Below are positions 1 through 11,840 of a stretch of 64,000 nucleotides of DNA, piece after piece (the stretch's first letter is position 1; each line of letters starts with the position of its first letter). The position numbers and the translations under genes were made by a program. Origin of the DNA: Byssothecium circinans (lineage: Eukaryota > Ascomycota > Dothideomycetes > Pleosporales > Massarinaceae); the NCBI GenBank assembly GCA_010015675.1, contig ML977031.1, positions 65,039 to 129,038 on the forward strand. Direction: 5' to 3'. Under the pieces are notes generated by a model that worked only from the letters and a program-made list of their open reading frames with translations, was not told the origin of the DNA and searched no databases.

Positions 1-545
1 ATTTTTATAAAAACCTATACTTCCTAAGCTAGATCTTTTAGTTTTAGAGGTAATTACTTACTTTAAACTTATATATAGCTTTATTTAGTATATACTATTC
101 TCCTCCTAAGAAGGAAGTAAAGATATCTAATATATATAACTTTATTTAGAAGGTTTTTTAATTTTTCTAACCCCCTCCCTTACACCTACTATTATAGCGT
201 TAAACCTAGGCTGTATACTATAATAACTTAATAGCTACTAACTAATATACTAATAAGTAAGTCCTTAAAGTTATATAGTATATTACTAACGTTTAGGTAT
301 TAATCTATAGTAAAAGGTAGATTTTTAGTACTAATGCTTTATAGGTTAATAACTATTTTATTACGTAAGTTAAGGCTATTGAAATTTAATAGCTATGAGA
401 TTATATATATATCTATCTAGGTTTAAAATTTCAAAAGAAAATATTAAAGTTTAGCTTTATTATTAAGATAATACTCTTTAGTTTTTACTACTAAGCAAAA
501 GTGGCTGTCTTAGTAGTGTAGCCGTCTTAGTAGTACTTTACGTTA
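1..545. repeat. RIP-decayed repeat, copy A (inverted relative to 722-1265)
   Basis: This AT-rich stretch has no usable reading frame. Read on the opposite strand it matches about 722-1265 almost end to end, with differences that are mostly C/T and G/A. Its right end (about 490-545) contains a decayed form of the tandem end motif seen at 724-765: where copy B has the GAGACGG core, copy A has the transition-mutated equivalent on both strands. This is the signature of RIP. The copy is cut by the window start, so its far end is not seen. Confidence 0.75.
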
Positions 546-723
546 TAGTAACTATAAGAAGGCTAGGTATAATATAAAAACTTATTAAGCTAATAAAGAG
601 GGTTCTTCTAAGTTAGAGGCTAGTACTTAGTATATATTTTTATATAGTAATATAGATAATAATAAGGATAAAGTTAAGTAAGTTAGTATTACTGAGTAAT
701 TTTACGTAGTTTAATAGTTTATA

Positions 724-1778
724 ACGTATTCCACCACCGAGACGGCTAAACCACCGAGACGGCCACTTTTGCTTAGCAGCGAAAACCAAAGAGTATTATC
801 TTAATAACAAAGCCAAACCTTAATATTTTCTTTTAAAATTATAAACCTAGATAGATATATATATATACTAATAGCTATTAAATTTTTATAGCCTTAGCAT
901 ACGTAATAAAAAGATTATTAACCTAAAAGGTACTAGTAGCTAAAACCTACCTTATACTATAGATTAATACCTAAACGTTAGTAATATACTATATAACTTC
1001 AAGGAATTACTTATTAGTATATTAGTTAGTAGCTATTAAGTTATTATAGCATGCAGCCTAGGCTTAATGCTATAATAGTAAGTATAAGGTAAGGGGTAAG
1101 AAAAACTAGAAAACCTTTTAAATAAAGTTATATATATTAGATATCTCTACTCTCTTCTTACGAGGAAGATAATATATACTAAATAAAGCTATATATAGGC
1201 TTAAAGTAAGTAAATATCTCTAAAACTAAAAGATCTAGCTTAATAAGTATAGGTTTTTATAAAAATCTTAACACTACCTTAAAATATAGCTTATATAAGC
1301 TATTTTCTAGTAGTTAACTATTTATATTATCTATATATATCTATATAAAGTTTATTAAAAGAAAAGAAGTAAGAATATCTAGCTAGATAAAATATTTAAT
1401 TATATTTTTCTAATTTTAGGAATTTCTATCCTCCCTGCGCTAATTCTCTAATAGGTCTAGGCTGCACGCTATAATTTTAGTGCTAATAGGTGTATTATAT
1501 ATATATAAACTAGCTCTAAAGTTATTATAACTTATTTAGCTAGTTTAGTAGGTATTTATACGCTATATACTAAAAGTAGCCTAGAATTCTCTATACCTAT
1601 ATTGCTTACTAAGCTATTAGAAATCCTAGAATATTTTTTCATAATCTTTTTTATCTATATTATCTATATCTGTATTTAAAATTTCAGCTTAATAGCTCTA
1701 GTATTTAAATTGTTATTAAAGGTTGAATCTTTGATTTTCAGTCAAGCAAAAAGTGGCCGTCTCGGTGGTGGAATACGT
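724..1778. mobile_element. TA-flanked, TIR-bearing element (Tc1/mariner-type, non-coding, RIP-decayed), copy B
   Basis: The two ends are perfect inverted repeats of 23 bp: 724-746 begins ACGTATTCCACCACC and 1756-1778 ends with its reverse complement. Similarity between the ends continues inward (GGCCACTTTTTGCTT) for about 60 bp, except that the left end carries a second tandem copy of the CCACCGAGACGG block. Both ends are bordered by TA (722-723 and 1779-1780), the target duplication expected of Tc1/mariner/pogo elements. The 1,055-bp interior is very AT-rich with no coding potential, so this is either a RIP-ruined autonomous copy or a non-autonomous derivative. Family assignment rests only on the TA and the TIRs. 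Confidence 0.7.
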
Positions 1779-2177
1779 TAACTAAGTAAAGCTTTAAAAA
1801 TAATATACTATAAGCTAATACTAAAAAAGTATTACAAGATTAGGTGTAGAGGGGGAGGGAAAAATTATCTTATAAGGCTAGAGTAGCCGCTTAGTAAGCC
1901 CCCTGTGCTATTTTAGTAGAGAACGCTTATAAACGTTACGAATTTAATACCCTACAAAAAACAACGCTTGGCATCTATGGTTGAGACACGCCGACTGAAT
2001 ATGCCCTTCCACAACTAACCAAGCACAAAACACATATCCACTCCACATCCTTTCATCAACTTCTATTTTTGCCAGCGTGTCAAACGCTGGTCTCTCCCTC
2101 CGCGGAACCGGCACTCCACATCCTCGCGCTCGGCGCTGTGGAACCTCTGAGAACGAAACACTGAAAAAAGCCTCAGG

Positions 2178-5100
2178 ATGCCAGTCGTCGCGCCTGAGAA
2201 GCTGGTGTCGCTGCAGCAGGCCGCCGAAGGCATAAGAAACGTACGTGACGCCCCGCAGCCTCACATTGTAGGAAGAAACTGACAGTGCGCAGATTTGCAT
2301 TCTTGCCCACGTCGTATGCACCCTCGCGCCCTCCCCTCGAATATCTGCTAAAACCACCCCAGGACCATGGCAAAACCTCGCTCACCGACGCCCTCATTGC
2401 CACCAATGGCATCATATCGCCCAAGATGGCGGGCAAGGTCCGCTACCTCGACTCACGACCAGACGAGCAGCTGCGCGGCATCACCATGGAGTCGTCCGCC
2501 ATATCTCTATACTTCTCCATCCTCCGCCGGTCTTCTCCCGATGCGCCACCCGAACAAAAGGAACACCTGATCAACCTGATAGATTCACCCGGACACATCG
2601 ACTTCAGCTACGAAGTTTCGACCGCCTCGCGGCTGTGCGACGGCGCTGTAGTGCTTGTAGATGCCGTGGAAGGCGTGTGCAGTCAGACCGTCACGGTTCT
2701 CCGCCAGACATGGATAGAAAAGCTCAAGCCTTTGCTCGTCATTAACAAAATGGACAGACTAATCACAGAACTCAAGATGACCCCCAGCGAAGCATACACA
2801 CATCTGAGCAAGCTGCTCGAACAGGTGAACGCCGTCATGGGAAGTTTCTACCAAGGTGAGCGTATGGAAGAGGATCTGCGATGGCGCGAGAAGATCGAGG
2901 AGAGGCTGAATGCTGCTGCCGAGGAAAAGGAAAGCGCGACCGCTTCATCCGTGTCTGAGAATGGCGACAGCATTGACACCATAAACACACCCGCCGAATA
3001 CGAGGAAAAGGACGACGAGGACATTTACTTTGCGCCTGAGAAGAACAACGTCATCTTCGGTAGTGCCATCGACGGATGGGCATTTACCGTAAAGCAGTTT
3101 GCCGGCCTATATGAGCGCAAGCTCGGCATCAAGCGCTCCATTCTAGAAAAGGTACTATGGGGCGACTTCTACCTCGACCCCAAGACCAAGCGGGTCCTCT
3201 CGTCCAAGCATCTCAAGGGCCGCCATCTAAAGCCAATGTTCGTCCAGCTTGTCCTCGACAACATATGGGCCGTCTATGAGGCGACCACAGGAGGTAACAA
3301 TGGGAAGGGGTGCGTGGATATCCTTCCCGTCTTTGTATATACTTTAGCAATATACTCATACATTCTACCGCAGAGATCCCACAATGGTGGAGAAAATCAT
3401 CAAGTCACTCAACCTGACCATCCCAACGCACGTCCTCCGATCGCGCGACCCTCGAGCCCTACTAACTACACTCTTTGCATCATGGCTCCCGCTATCCACA
3501 GCTCTGCTTGTATCAGTCATCGAGTACCTGCCATCCCCGCGTAAAGCGCAAGCCGAACGCATACCGGAACTGATAGACAACTCTCCAGGCGCCGATGATG
3601 TCAGTCCGGAAATCCGATCAGCCATGACAGAATTCAAGACATCCAAAGATGCGCCTGTCGTCGCCTACGTTAGCAAAATGGTTGCCGTTCTAGAAAGCGA
3701 ACTGCCTCAGAACAAGCGGAGGGGTGGAGCATTAAGTGCTGAGGAAGCACGAGAGCTCGGCCGGAAGAAGCGCGCAGAAATAGGGCGACAGCAGGCCCTC
3801 AGCAATACCGATGCGGATATCAATGATATGACTTCAACACTCGACTCAGCGGCCATCGGCGAAACGGAGACCCCTGAACAAGTGGAAGAGACGAAAGAGG
3901 AAGAGGAACATCTTGTCGGCTTTGCGCGAATATACTCAGGCACGCTCAGCGTTGGTGATGAGGTGTATGTTCTTGGTCCCAAGTTCACGCCTTCGCGGCC
4001 GCATGCTGCTCCGGAACCGCAAAAGGTGAAGATCACCGCCTTGTACCTGATGATGGGTCGGTCATTGCAGCCTCTGAATTCTGCGCCAGCTGGTGTTGTG
4101 TTTGGAATTGGTGGACTTGCGGGACATGTGTTGAAATCAGGAACCCTGTGCTCGCAACTACCTGGTTCAGTCAACTTGGCGGGAATAAACATGGGTACGC
4201 ATCCGATTGTTCGAGTTGCATTGGAGCCTGAGAATCCGTACGACCTAGAGAAGATGATCAATGGCCTCAAGCTGCTCGTCCAGAGCGATGCCTGCGCTGA
4301 GTACGAAGTGCTGTCGAGTGGAGAGCACGTTATCTCGACGGCTGGTGAGCTCCATCTCGAGAGGTGCTTGAAGGATCTGAGAGAGCGGTTTGCAAAGTGC
4401 GAGATTCAAGCCGGCGAACCTATTGTACCATACCGAGAGTCAATCGTCGCCGCAGAGGAGATGAACCCTCCCAAGGATCCTGATCTGCCTAGAGGTACCG
4501 TCATCGGCACCACCGCAAACAAGCAAGTCTCTGTACGACTTCGTGTGCGACCGCTTCCAGCAAGTGTTACCGACTTCCTGTCGAAGAACTCGGGAGCTAT
4601 CAAGCGACTATATGCGGAGAAGAGCGCCGAGGAGGAACGACAGAGACAAGGTGACGAAAGCCACGCAGAAGATGGCATGGAGGAAGCAGAGCAACAAGAG
4701 ACGGGCCACGCCTTGAGCCTAGCCGATTTCAAGCAGCAATTGGAAGCCGCATTCAAGGAAGCCAAGGGTCAGCGCGAGATCTGGACAGATGTCATTGAGA
4801 AGATCACTGCGTTTGGTCCTCGACGGATAGGTCCCAACATCCTGGTCGACGCCACAAAAGATGGTATATGCGGGAGAGTGTAAGTCACACAATACCCTCC
4901 ACCTCTTCATGAACTAACATACTACACAGCCTTCGCGAAACCGCAGCACCCGAGCCCGAATCGACTAAGCTAACCTCGCACACGATAACGGCGCACACAT
5001 TCACCGACAAGATAACCTACGCCTTCCAGCTCGCCACGGCCCAAGGACCCTGCTGCGCCGAGCCCGTACAAGGAATCGCCGTCTTCCTCGAAGACATCAG

Positions 5101-5659
5101 CGTCTCCATCCCCTCCACGGAAGAATCCGCACCCGACCGCATGGGCCGCCTAACCGGCGAAGTAATAAAAACGGTCCGCTCCTCCATCCACCAAGGTTTC
5201 CTCGACTGGTCCCCGCGCATCCTCCTCGCAATGTACACGTGCGAAATCCAAGCGTCCACCGACGTCCTCGGCCGCGTGTACGCGGTGCTCACGCGCCGAC
5301 GCGGGCACATCCTCTCCGAAACGCTGTCGTCGACATCCTCGGCGTCGACAACGGGGAACCAAACCTTCACCATCACGGCGCTGCTGCCCGTCGCCGAATC
5401 CTTCGGCTTCTCCGACGAGATCCGCAAACGCTCCAGCGGCAGCGCGTCGCCGCAGCTGCGCTTCGCGGGCTTCGAGATGCTGCATCAGGACCCGTTCTGG
5501 GTGCCATTTACCGAGGATGAACTCGAGGATCTGGGCGAGCTGGCGGATAGGGAGAATGTGGCGAGGAGGTATATGGATAGGGTGAGGAGGCGGAAGGGGT
5601 TGCTTGTTAGGGAGGTGCTAGTTAGGGATGCGGAGAAGCAGAAGAATTTGAAACGGTAG
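2178..5659 (+). CDS. EFL1: EFL1/Ria1, elongation-factor-2-like GTPase of 60S ribosome maturation
   Basis: This cytoplasmic GTPase works with Sdo1/SBDS to release the anti-association factor Tif6/eIF6 from pre-60S subunits. Five exons: 2178-2240, 2293-2313, 2363-3293, 3376-4879, 4930-5659, giving 1,082 aa, close to the usual ~1,100. All junctions keep frame; introns are 49-82 nt. The P-loop (AHVDHGKT, residues 26-33) is formed only when the seven-codon exon 2 is spliced to exon 3. Switch II (DSPGH) and the NKMD specificity motif follow, then a long acidic EFL1-type insertion (about residues 195-240), domain II, and EF2-like domains III-V up to the C-terminus. The start was chosen because MPVVAPEKLV fits the family N-terminus. 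The acceptor at 3374-3375 (CAGAG) gives TGDPTMVEK, which suits the family better than the CAG two bases earlier. EF2 itself is excluded by the insertion and length. Confidence 0.93.
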
Positions 5660-6793
5660 GTGGGGGGCGTGTGGTGGGAAGGGAGAGAGGGAAAGGGCGG
5701 AGCGGTGGGGGGAGGGGGGACGCTGGTTTGGTGGATATTGTGGAGAACAAGAACGAGAACGAGAACATTGCGGAGACTGCACATGTGGGGTTAGATGGAT
5801 AGATACAAAAAAGATTTGGGTAGTTAAGCAATCTCAATTTTATACCTAGGTCGCTTCTTCACTCAGTGTAACGGGAATCATGCTTAACTTATTAATCAAT
5901 TTCAAAGGTCAGGGGAAAGGAAAATTAAGGACTTGGTTGGAATTGAGATTGTTGGGTTCTCGCTTGCTGGTCTGGCTTAAGTCTTTCTTCTCTATACTCT
6001 GCATACTTTGTATATTAGACGTGTATCTTTGATTTAAATGCAACACGTAAACGCAAATGTAGATGTAGACGTACATAGAGTTTATTAAGTATTTAAGATT
6101 TAGGGTCTTTTATAGTATTAGGGTGGTAGTAGTAGGAAGAGTTTTTTATACTTTGTAATAACTTAATCTTCTATTTCTTATCTCTTATATCATATCTCCT
6201 GGTCTTTTGTAGGTAAGCAAGCAAGAAAGCATGTATATTTGATATCTATAGACAAAGTTAACATATACGACAGGAGGGTTCGCTTGCCTGATTAGTTTGT
6301 CTGTGTGATTGTTTTATAAGTTGAGTAGCGTGTCTCTGCACTGTGTAGCTATATTGTGACTTCAACGGTTCTAATGTCTGAATTTGACTTCGAATTTCAC
6401 TGGTGTATTTCTGAAGGCGTTCAGTTATTATTTTTATTAGTTAAGGGGGGGCGACATACTATGGTAGGCTCAGTGTTTGCATATTATTTCTTTCAACTAT
6501 ATAGCACATCGTACTTTTGGATGTAGACGTACCTGAGACCTGGGTCTTGGTGTAAGGAAACGAATAGAGAACGTTGCGGTAGTCCGCCCGGCGTACCGCT
6601 AATCTCGATGCGGTTAGGCTCGATAAGACTGGCTTCCGCGAGTCGACTGATTCAGTGTCGGCAGCATTTCCATCAAACTGACAATTGCATGCGCGCAGAT
6701 TCAGAAACGGATTGTACAGACGCTTAAACCAAACCAAACCACTGATAGAATTGTCTTCTTCCATTTACCGTTCCTGCGCACGGTATTTCAATA
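5660..6793. other. Intergenic, no gene seen
   Basis: This holds the presumed 3' UTR of EFL1 followed by AT-rich sequence. Short open frames here lack codon bias and splice partners. I see no RNA gene. Confidence 0.6.
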
Positions 6794-9700
6794 ACACTAT
6801 CCAGCGTGTCCAACAGTCCGTAGTATCAGCCGTAGTTTACGGCCCGTAGTCCCCCTCGGGGCGTACGTAAGTAGCCCTTTTGTGAGTCGTAAAGTAGCCG
6901 TACAGTAGCCATGTTTCGTGTATTTTACGTCGTAATTACGGCTATACGGGAGGGGGGGGTCAGTTTTGTAGTGTTTTATCGCCTAAAAAGGCTTAGATTC
7001 AGCGGAATTTGCTGTCTTTTTCGCGTACGTCTCGCGTACTACTACTGATAGTATATTATTAGTTTTATAACTACTCTTATTAATAGTATATTATTAATGG
7101 CCTTACGAAGCTTTTTACGCCCGTCGCAGGGCACCCAGAGTACCCAGGACTCGTCGCCGTCGCCGTCAGAGAGCTCCTATCACGCCGCTGCGTCCAGAAG
7201 GCTTGAGAAAGCTGCAGCTGCCCTCAACTCTCCGTCAGCCTCCTCCTCGCATGACAGCACCCCGGGGGCGTTCTCCTCTCACGAGTATCCTGCCGACGAG
7301 CGTCAGGTCGCTGGCCTAGAGTTTGACGTTGACTGGGACAATATTTGGCGGCAAAATAAGCAGCTGGTGCCTGACCAGGTGGGATATCAAGTCCAGCACA
7401 AGAGCGCCTTAAAGGGCGGCCGGAAGCTAGCTTCAATATGGAAATACGGCGTCGAGTTGCAATATCTAGAGGACGACAGAAGTAAGGCAAGGCTCTGGCT
7501 CTGCAGGGCCTGCCACTTAAGTAAGGACCGAGGAGCTTGTAAAAGCGTTAATGGGACTGCTCATATCGTCAGTCATCTCAAAACTGCCCATCAAATTAAC
7601 CTAGAGAGAGGTCTTATGCCCTTACCAGTTGACGCCCACCCAACCAACCCTTTCAACGCTGCGCGAGTAGCAGGGAGTAATACTTTTATCGCCCATCAGC
7701 CCTGGCAGGAGAATCAGCTCCAGGAGGCCTTTGTCGACTGGGTTATACTCAAGGACCTATCCTTCAGCGTCGCCTATTCAGCGTCTACGCGGGGCGTCAT
7801 GACATGGAACCGTCACGACCTTTTGCGCGCCCTGCCGTCGTCGGCGACTACGCTCTCGAAGTACGTAGATACGGCGCTGGGGGAGCGAAAGGAGGAGGTT
7901 AAGAAGCTCCTACTATTAGCGCAGAGCAAAATAAGCCTGAGTATGGATATATGGACGTTAGGTAATAATTTGTCGTTCCTTAGGGTTGTTGCGCACTTTA
8001 TAGGTAGGTCTTAGCGTCTCCTAATAGGAAATCGGCGATAGGGGATGAAGTTAACAAACTTAGGACCTTTATATAAACAGTACGACGTTCTTATTGCCTT
8101 CCACAACCTCTTCGGCGACTATACAGCGGCGTATCAAGCTCAGGTCATCCTCAGCGTTATCAGCGACTACGATTTCAGTCAGCAATTTAACTGCTTCGTC
8201 AGCGACAACGCCAGCAGCAACGACACAAAGTTTATCCGGTGCGTAGCCAGGTCTAGAGACCTCTATCTTAGGCCTCAGCACTAAATACGCTGCGCAGGCC
8301 ACATCATTAACCTAGTTGTCAAGTCCGTCATCTATGGTAGTGGAGTGAGTAAGTGGGAGGCTGAGCTAGCTCAGGCAGCTCCTCAGGACCAATTTCAGCT
8401 CTTTCGAAGGCATGGAGTCGTCGGCAAGCTACACAACTTCGTCAACGCTGTCTGCGCATCTTACAAGCGCTGAGAGCTATTCCTAACTGTCTAGAAGGAG
8501 CTTAGTGAGACTGACGCCCTCTGGGCCTTTAGCACCCTTAACCTCCGCCAGGACGGCGGCGTGAGGTGGCACTCAGTATATTTAATGCTTCTTCGTTGCA
8601 GAGAGCTTAAAGAGCCTATCTGACGCTTTATCCGCAAGCTCCGGGACGCCACTGATCTAGACAACGACGAGTCTGACGACGATAATGAGATAGCGACTGC
8701 GCCTCTCGCCCGCGACTACGACCCACCGCTCAACTCGCTCTCAGAGGATGAATAGGACGAGGTGGATACAATAATTAACCTCTTACAAGAGTTCTATAAG
8801 ATGTGCCGGCGTCTTAAGGGCTCCATCAGCGTCTCTGGGTTCAGGTCTCTCTGGCAGACTATTGTTAACTTGCAGGAGCTCTACGACTCGCTCTTGGAGC
8901 GTCGCGACGCCCTGGCGGGTGAGTCAGACAGCTCCTTTGTCAAGAACGGCGTCAAGTTTGGGCTTGAGAAGCTCATATCATATTAGACCTAGATAGTAAT
9001 AGACCCAGAGCCGTCCTACTATTGTATCGCGACGATTTTACACCCAAAGCTCCGTCTCACATGGTTCAAGGACCACTGGGCAAGGCACCCGTCGTGGCAC
9101 AAGAAGGCCAAGCAGTCAGCGCGTAAGGTCTTCAAGCAATACCTTGAGGCTGAGAGCGATCCTGAGGAGCTAGCTGTCTCTCAGCCATCCCGGCGGAAGC
9201 TTCCTGAGGGTATTTTAGGCTCCCGTTACTCCAAAACAATAAGCGTTAATCCTATGCTACTTACTAGGTCAAGGTCTCACAAGCGTCAAAAACGCCCGTC
9301 TCAACTTAACAAGTATTTCGACGACCTAAGAGAGGACCTTGACAACCCAAGTGAGGCCTATCAAGGGCTCCTTGATAACCCACAAGCTTGGTGGCTCTCC
9401 GTGGGCCGTACCAAGTATCCCATCGTCTTTAAGATGTCCCTCGATTTCCTCTCAATACCTGCCACCTCATGTGAGTGTGAGAGGGCCTTTTCAACTGCAA
9501 AACGCACAATTACAGACGACCGAAACCGCCTCTCTCCAACGACTATTAAGGCCTTACAACTCCAGAAAAACTGGCTCCGGAGAGGCGTCGTTAAGAGCTA
9601 CGTACTTGAGCTTCAAGAGTGGATATTACAGCGAGATTTACGTCAATTTCCAGCTCCCTAGGGGCCTAAGGACCTTCTCCCAGAGTGATGACAGGTATCA

Positions 9701-9848
9701 CGTGTTTACGGGCCGTAGCTACGCCTACGGCCCGTAATCAGCTTTTTTTAAGCCCTCCGTACGTAAGTAGCTCTAATTTGACCCGTAACGTACACCTCAT
9801 GAGCTCATACGTAGCGTAGTACGGACTGTTGGACACGCTGACACTATC
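6794..9848 (+). mobile_element. Complete hAT-superfamily transposon with 8-bp target site duplication
   Basis: The element spans 6802-9840. Its ends are perfect 21-bp inverted repeats (6802-6822 starting CAGCGTGTCCAACAG; 9820-9840 is the exact reverse complement). It is flanked by identical 8-bp direct repeats ACACTATC at 6794-6801 and 9841-9848, the exact TSD length of hAT elements. Subterminal regions are rich in short CCGTA/TACGG motifs of the type that can bind hAT transposases. The single long frame inside encodes a hAT transposase (separate entry). Intact ends and TSD show that it inserted as a unit and has not been rearranged. It lies 95 bp upstream of the next gene's ATG. Confidence 0.95.
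7097..9661 (+). pseudogene. hAT transposase, inactivated by in-frame nonsense codons
   Basis: One reading frame runs for 855 codons without any frameshift but with nine internal stops (first bases 8012, 8039, 8282, 8471, 8492, 8621, 8753, 8984, 8990). Residues about 135-170 form a BED-type zinc finger (CRAC...H...H). The segment ending SMDIWT marks the start of the RNase-H-like core. The C-terminus (about 750-835) is the hAT dimerisation domain with SIPATSCECERAFSTAKR. Most stops are TAG or TGA where Trp is expected (for example in LISY-stop-T-stop-IVIDPEP), so they fit single G-to-A changes of TGG; the TAA at 8282 fits CAA. This is a RIP-like pattern. No intron is needed. Confidence 0.9.
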
Positions 9849-9934
9849 TTCGTAATTCCGACCATAGATCGGCTTTCCCAAACACCATCTCACACCGCAT
9901 CATCCTCAAAACATCCTACGTCCACAATCACACC

Positions 9935-11146
9935 ATGTCTTCGTCCCAACCCAACGAAATCCCGAAATCCCTCCCCTCCCACGACTCCCCAAACCTCACA
10001 CTCTCGCACCCCACACCACCAGAATGCATAAAGATCTGGACAAGCACCGCCACCACATGGTCCGACGGGCTACCACTCTCCGTCCACCTCAAAGAGTCCG
10101 AGCACATGACCATGGTCCCACTCGCACGAGACAACCAAATGACGCTCTGGATCCTCGTCGACAAGGGCCGTTCAACCGCTCAACGGCCGCGGCGCATCTA
10201 CAGCTCGTGCGAAACCTTTCGAAAGCGCGCGCTAATGGCTGACACGGACGGCGCTATCACCGAAGGCCTTATGCACGGTATCGCCAGCGTGTTTTGTCCT
10301 GTTGAATTCAGGGGGGATGGGTTCGCGAGGCGCTTGATGCGCGATTTGGCGGAGCATTTGAGGATTTGGCAGGCGCATGGGGAGAGGGTTTTTGGATCAG
10401 TGTTGTTTTCTGATATTGGGAGGGAGTATTACGGGAAGTTGGGGTGGGAACTGGGTGGGGGGAATTTGCATGTTGAGATTAGGGCGAGAGAGGTGGGAAC
10501 GTCGATGGTGGTGAAGGATGTGCTTGTGGAGGATGTAGAGGGGCTATGTAAACGGGATGAAGAAATGCTGCGTAAAGTGATGGGGGTTCCGTATAAGGAG
10601 AGACGGGTGACGGTGATCCCGGATCAAGAACATATGGGCTGGCATTGGGGAAAAGAGGCATACGCATGTTACTATCTCTTCGGCAAGGAACCGCATGCTA
10701 AAGGTGCTATTGCAGGGCGTGTAATAGGCCATCGGGTTTGGGCGCTGTGGACACATCGATATTATAAACAACAGCTTGACGCTGATCCTACCGACAACGT
10801 GCTCTACATCCTCCGTTTGGTAGTGGAACAAGATGAAACCGCATCGCGCCTGCCACTAGACGCGGACAAATCACCACCCGACGAGATATACGGACAGCAG
10901 TTGGTATACTTGAAAGCCGTTCTTCAGGCCGCGCAGAATGAAGCGTATAAATGGCAACTTGGTACGGTCCAGTTGTGGGATCCCACGCCGCTGGTCATGC
11001 GGATGCTCAAGAAGATGGATTTCGGATCTGAGGTGGTGGAGAGAAAAGAAGATGGTCTTGCGTGTTTGATGTGGTATGGTGACAAGGGCGGTAAGGCTGC
11101 ATCATCGCCGTTGTGGATGAATAACGAGCACTATGCTTGGGTATAA
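9935..11146 (+). CDS. LYC1-like GNAT-family N-acetyltransferase
   Basis: Single-exon gene of 403 aa. Residues about 50-190 resemble a GNAT fold: FCPVEFRGDGFARRLMRDLAEH has the R/Q-x-x-G-x-A/G acetyl-CoA pyrophosphate loop (RGDGFA), followed by SDIGREYYGKLGWEL, the usual beta5-alpha4 region. The ~200-residue C-terminal half, with WHWGKEAYACYYLFG and a closing MWYGDKGG segment, matches the arrangement of fungal LYC1, the lysine N6-acetyltransferase of yeast lysine catabolism; the substrate here is not proven. No targeting signal is seen, so it is probably cytosolic. The start at 9935 has a good CACC context. The hAT element ends only 86 bp upstream of it (TSD to 9848), so the native promoter may be displaced. 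Confidence 0.8.
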   Translation: MSSSQPNEIPKSLPSHDSPNLTLSHPTPPECIKIWTSTATTWSDGLPLSVHLKESEHMTMVPLARDNQMTLWILVDKGRSTAQRPRRIYSSCETFRKRALMADTDGAITEGLMHGIASVFCPVEFRGDGFARRLMRDLAEHLRIWQAHGERVFGSVLFSDIGREYYGKLGWELGGGNLHVEIRAREVGTSMVVKDVLVEDVEGLCKRDEEMLRKVMGVPYKERRVTVIPDQEHMGWHWGKEAYACYYLFGKEPHAKGAIAGRVIGHRVWALWTHRYYKQQLDADPTDNVLYILRLVVEQDETASRLPLDADKSPPDEIYGQQLVYLKAVLQAAQNEAYKWQLGTVQLWDPTPLVMRMLKKMDFGSEVVERKEDGLACLMWYGDKGGKAASSPLWMNNEHYAWV

Positions 11147-11840
11147 CGATTCCCGAACGCAGGTTGGATTAAAAAATAGTGTACATAAATTCAATTATAC
11201 ATACATACATAACATCAAAGCTCTGGCTAGACGCCCACACACCGAGCTTGCCCAAAAGTAAGACTTCGCCCCAAACGCCAATCTCCAGTGCTACATGTGT
11301 TCTAGTACCTTTTCTTATAAACGCCCCGTTTTAATTCCTTTGAAGATTCGCGAAACGTAAGGCTCGGTTCTGCGGGGCCAAGGGGAAATTGTGTGGGGAA
11401 AGCTGATTGGTGCAGTGTTTAAACCGCGGTGTCTCTCGCGCGACACCAGAGCAAGCTTTACTCGGACTTTGCAAGGCCATTGAACTTGAATTTCCGCTGG
11501 CCGCAGGCCGACTGGGTGTTCTGGAAGGGCAGACCGGGTAGGTAGTTGGATATGGATTTTCTGAAGCGAAGTTGTTCTGAAGGGCCGATCGAACTTGGTC
11601 TCTAGTCTACCTAAGTCGAGTAGAAAAGTCCGTCGGGTTGGTATAAAGGGCATCGACTGCCGTTCGAGAGTGAAACATAATTCATCAAACAGTTCTATCT
11701 TTTCTCTCCTCTAGTAGGGAAGCCATTCATTTTTTTACTCTTTCAGTCATTCTTCAGACCACTGTCGTTACTTTTACACTTTCTTCACGAGATCTTTTCC
11801 CCGTCGTCATCTTCTCTTCATTGAATAACCAACCGGAATC
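11147..11840. other. Intergenic between LYC1-like and aerolysin-fold genes
   Basis: This contains the 3' UTR of the left gene and the promoter/5' UTR of the right one. CT-rich sequence at about 11695-11770 is typical of fungal transcription start regions. No other feature is supported. Confidence 0.5.

Noticed and set aside
1..1930. Centromere or replication origin
   Set aside because: The AT-richness is explained by RIP of TIR elements, and the island is short.
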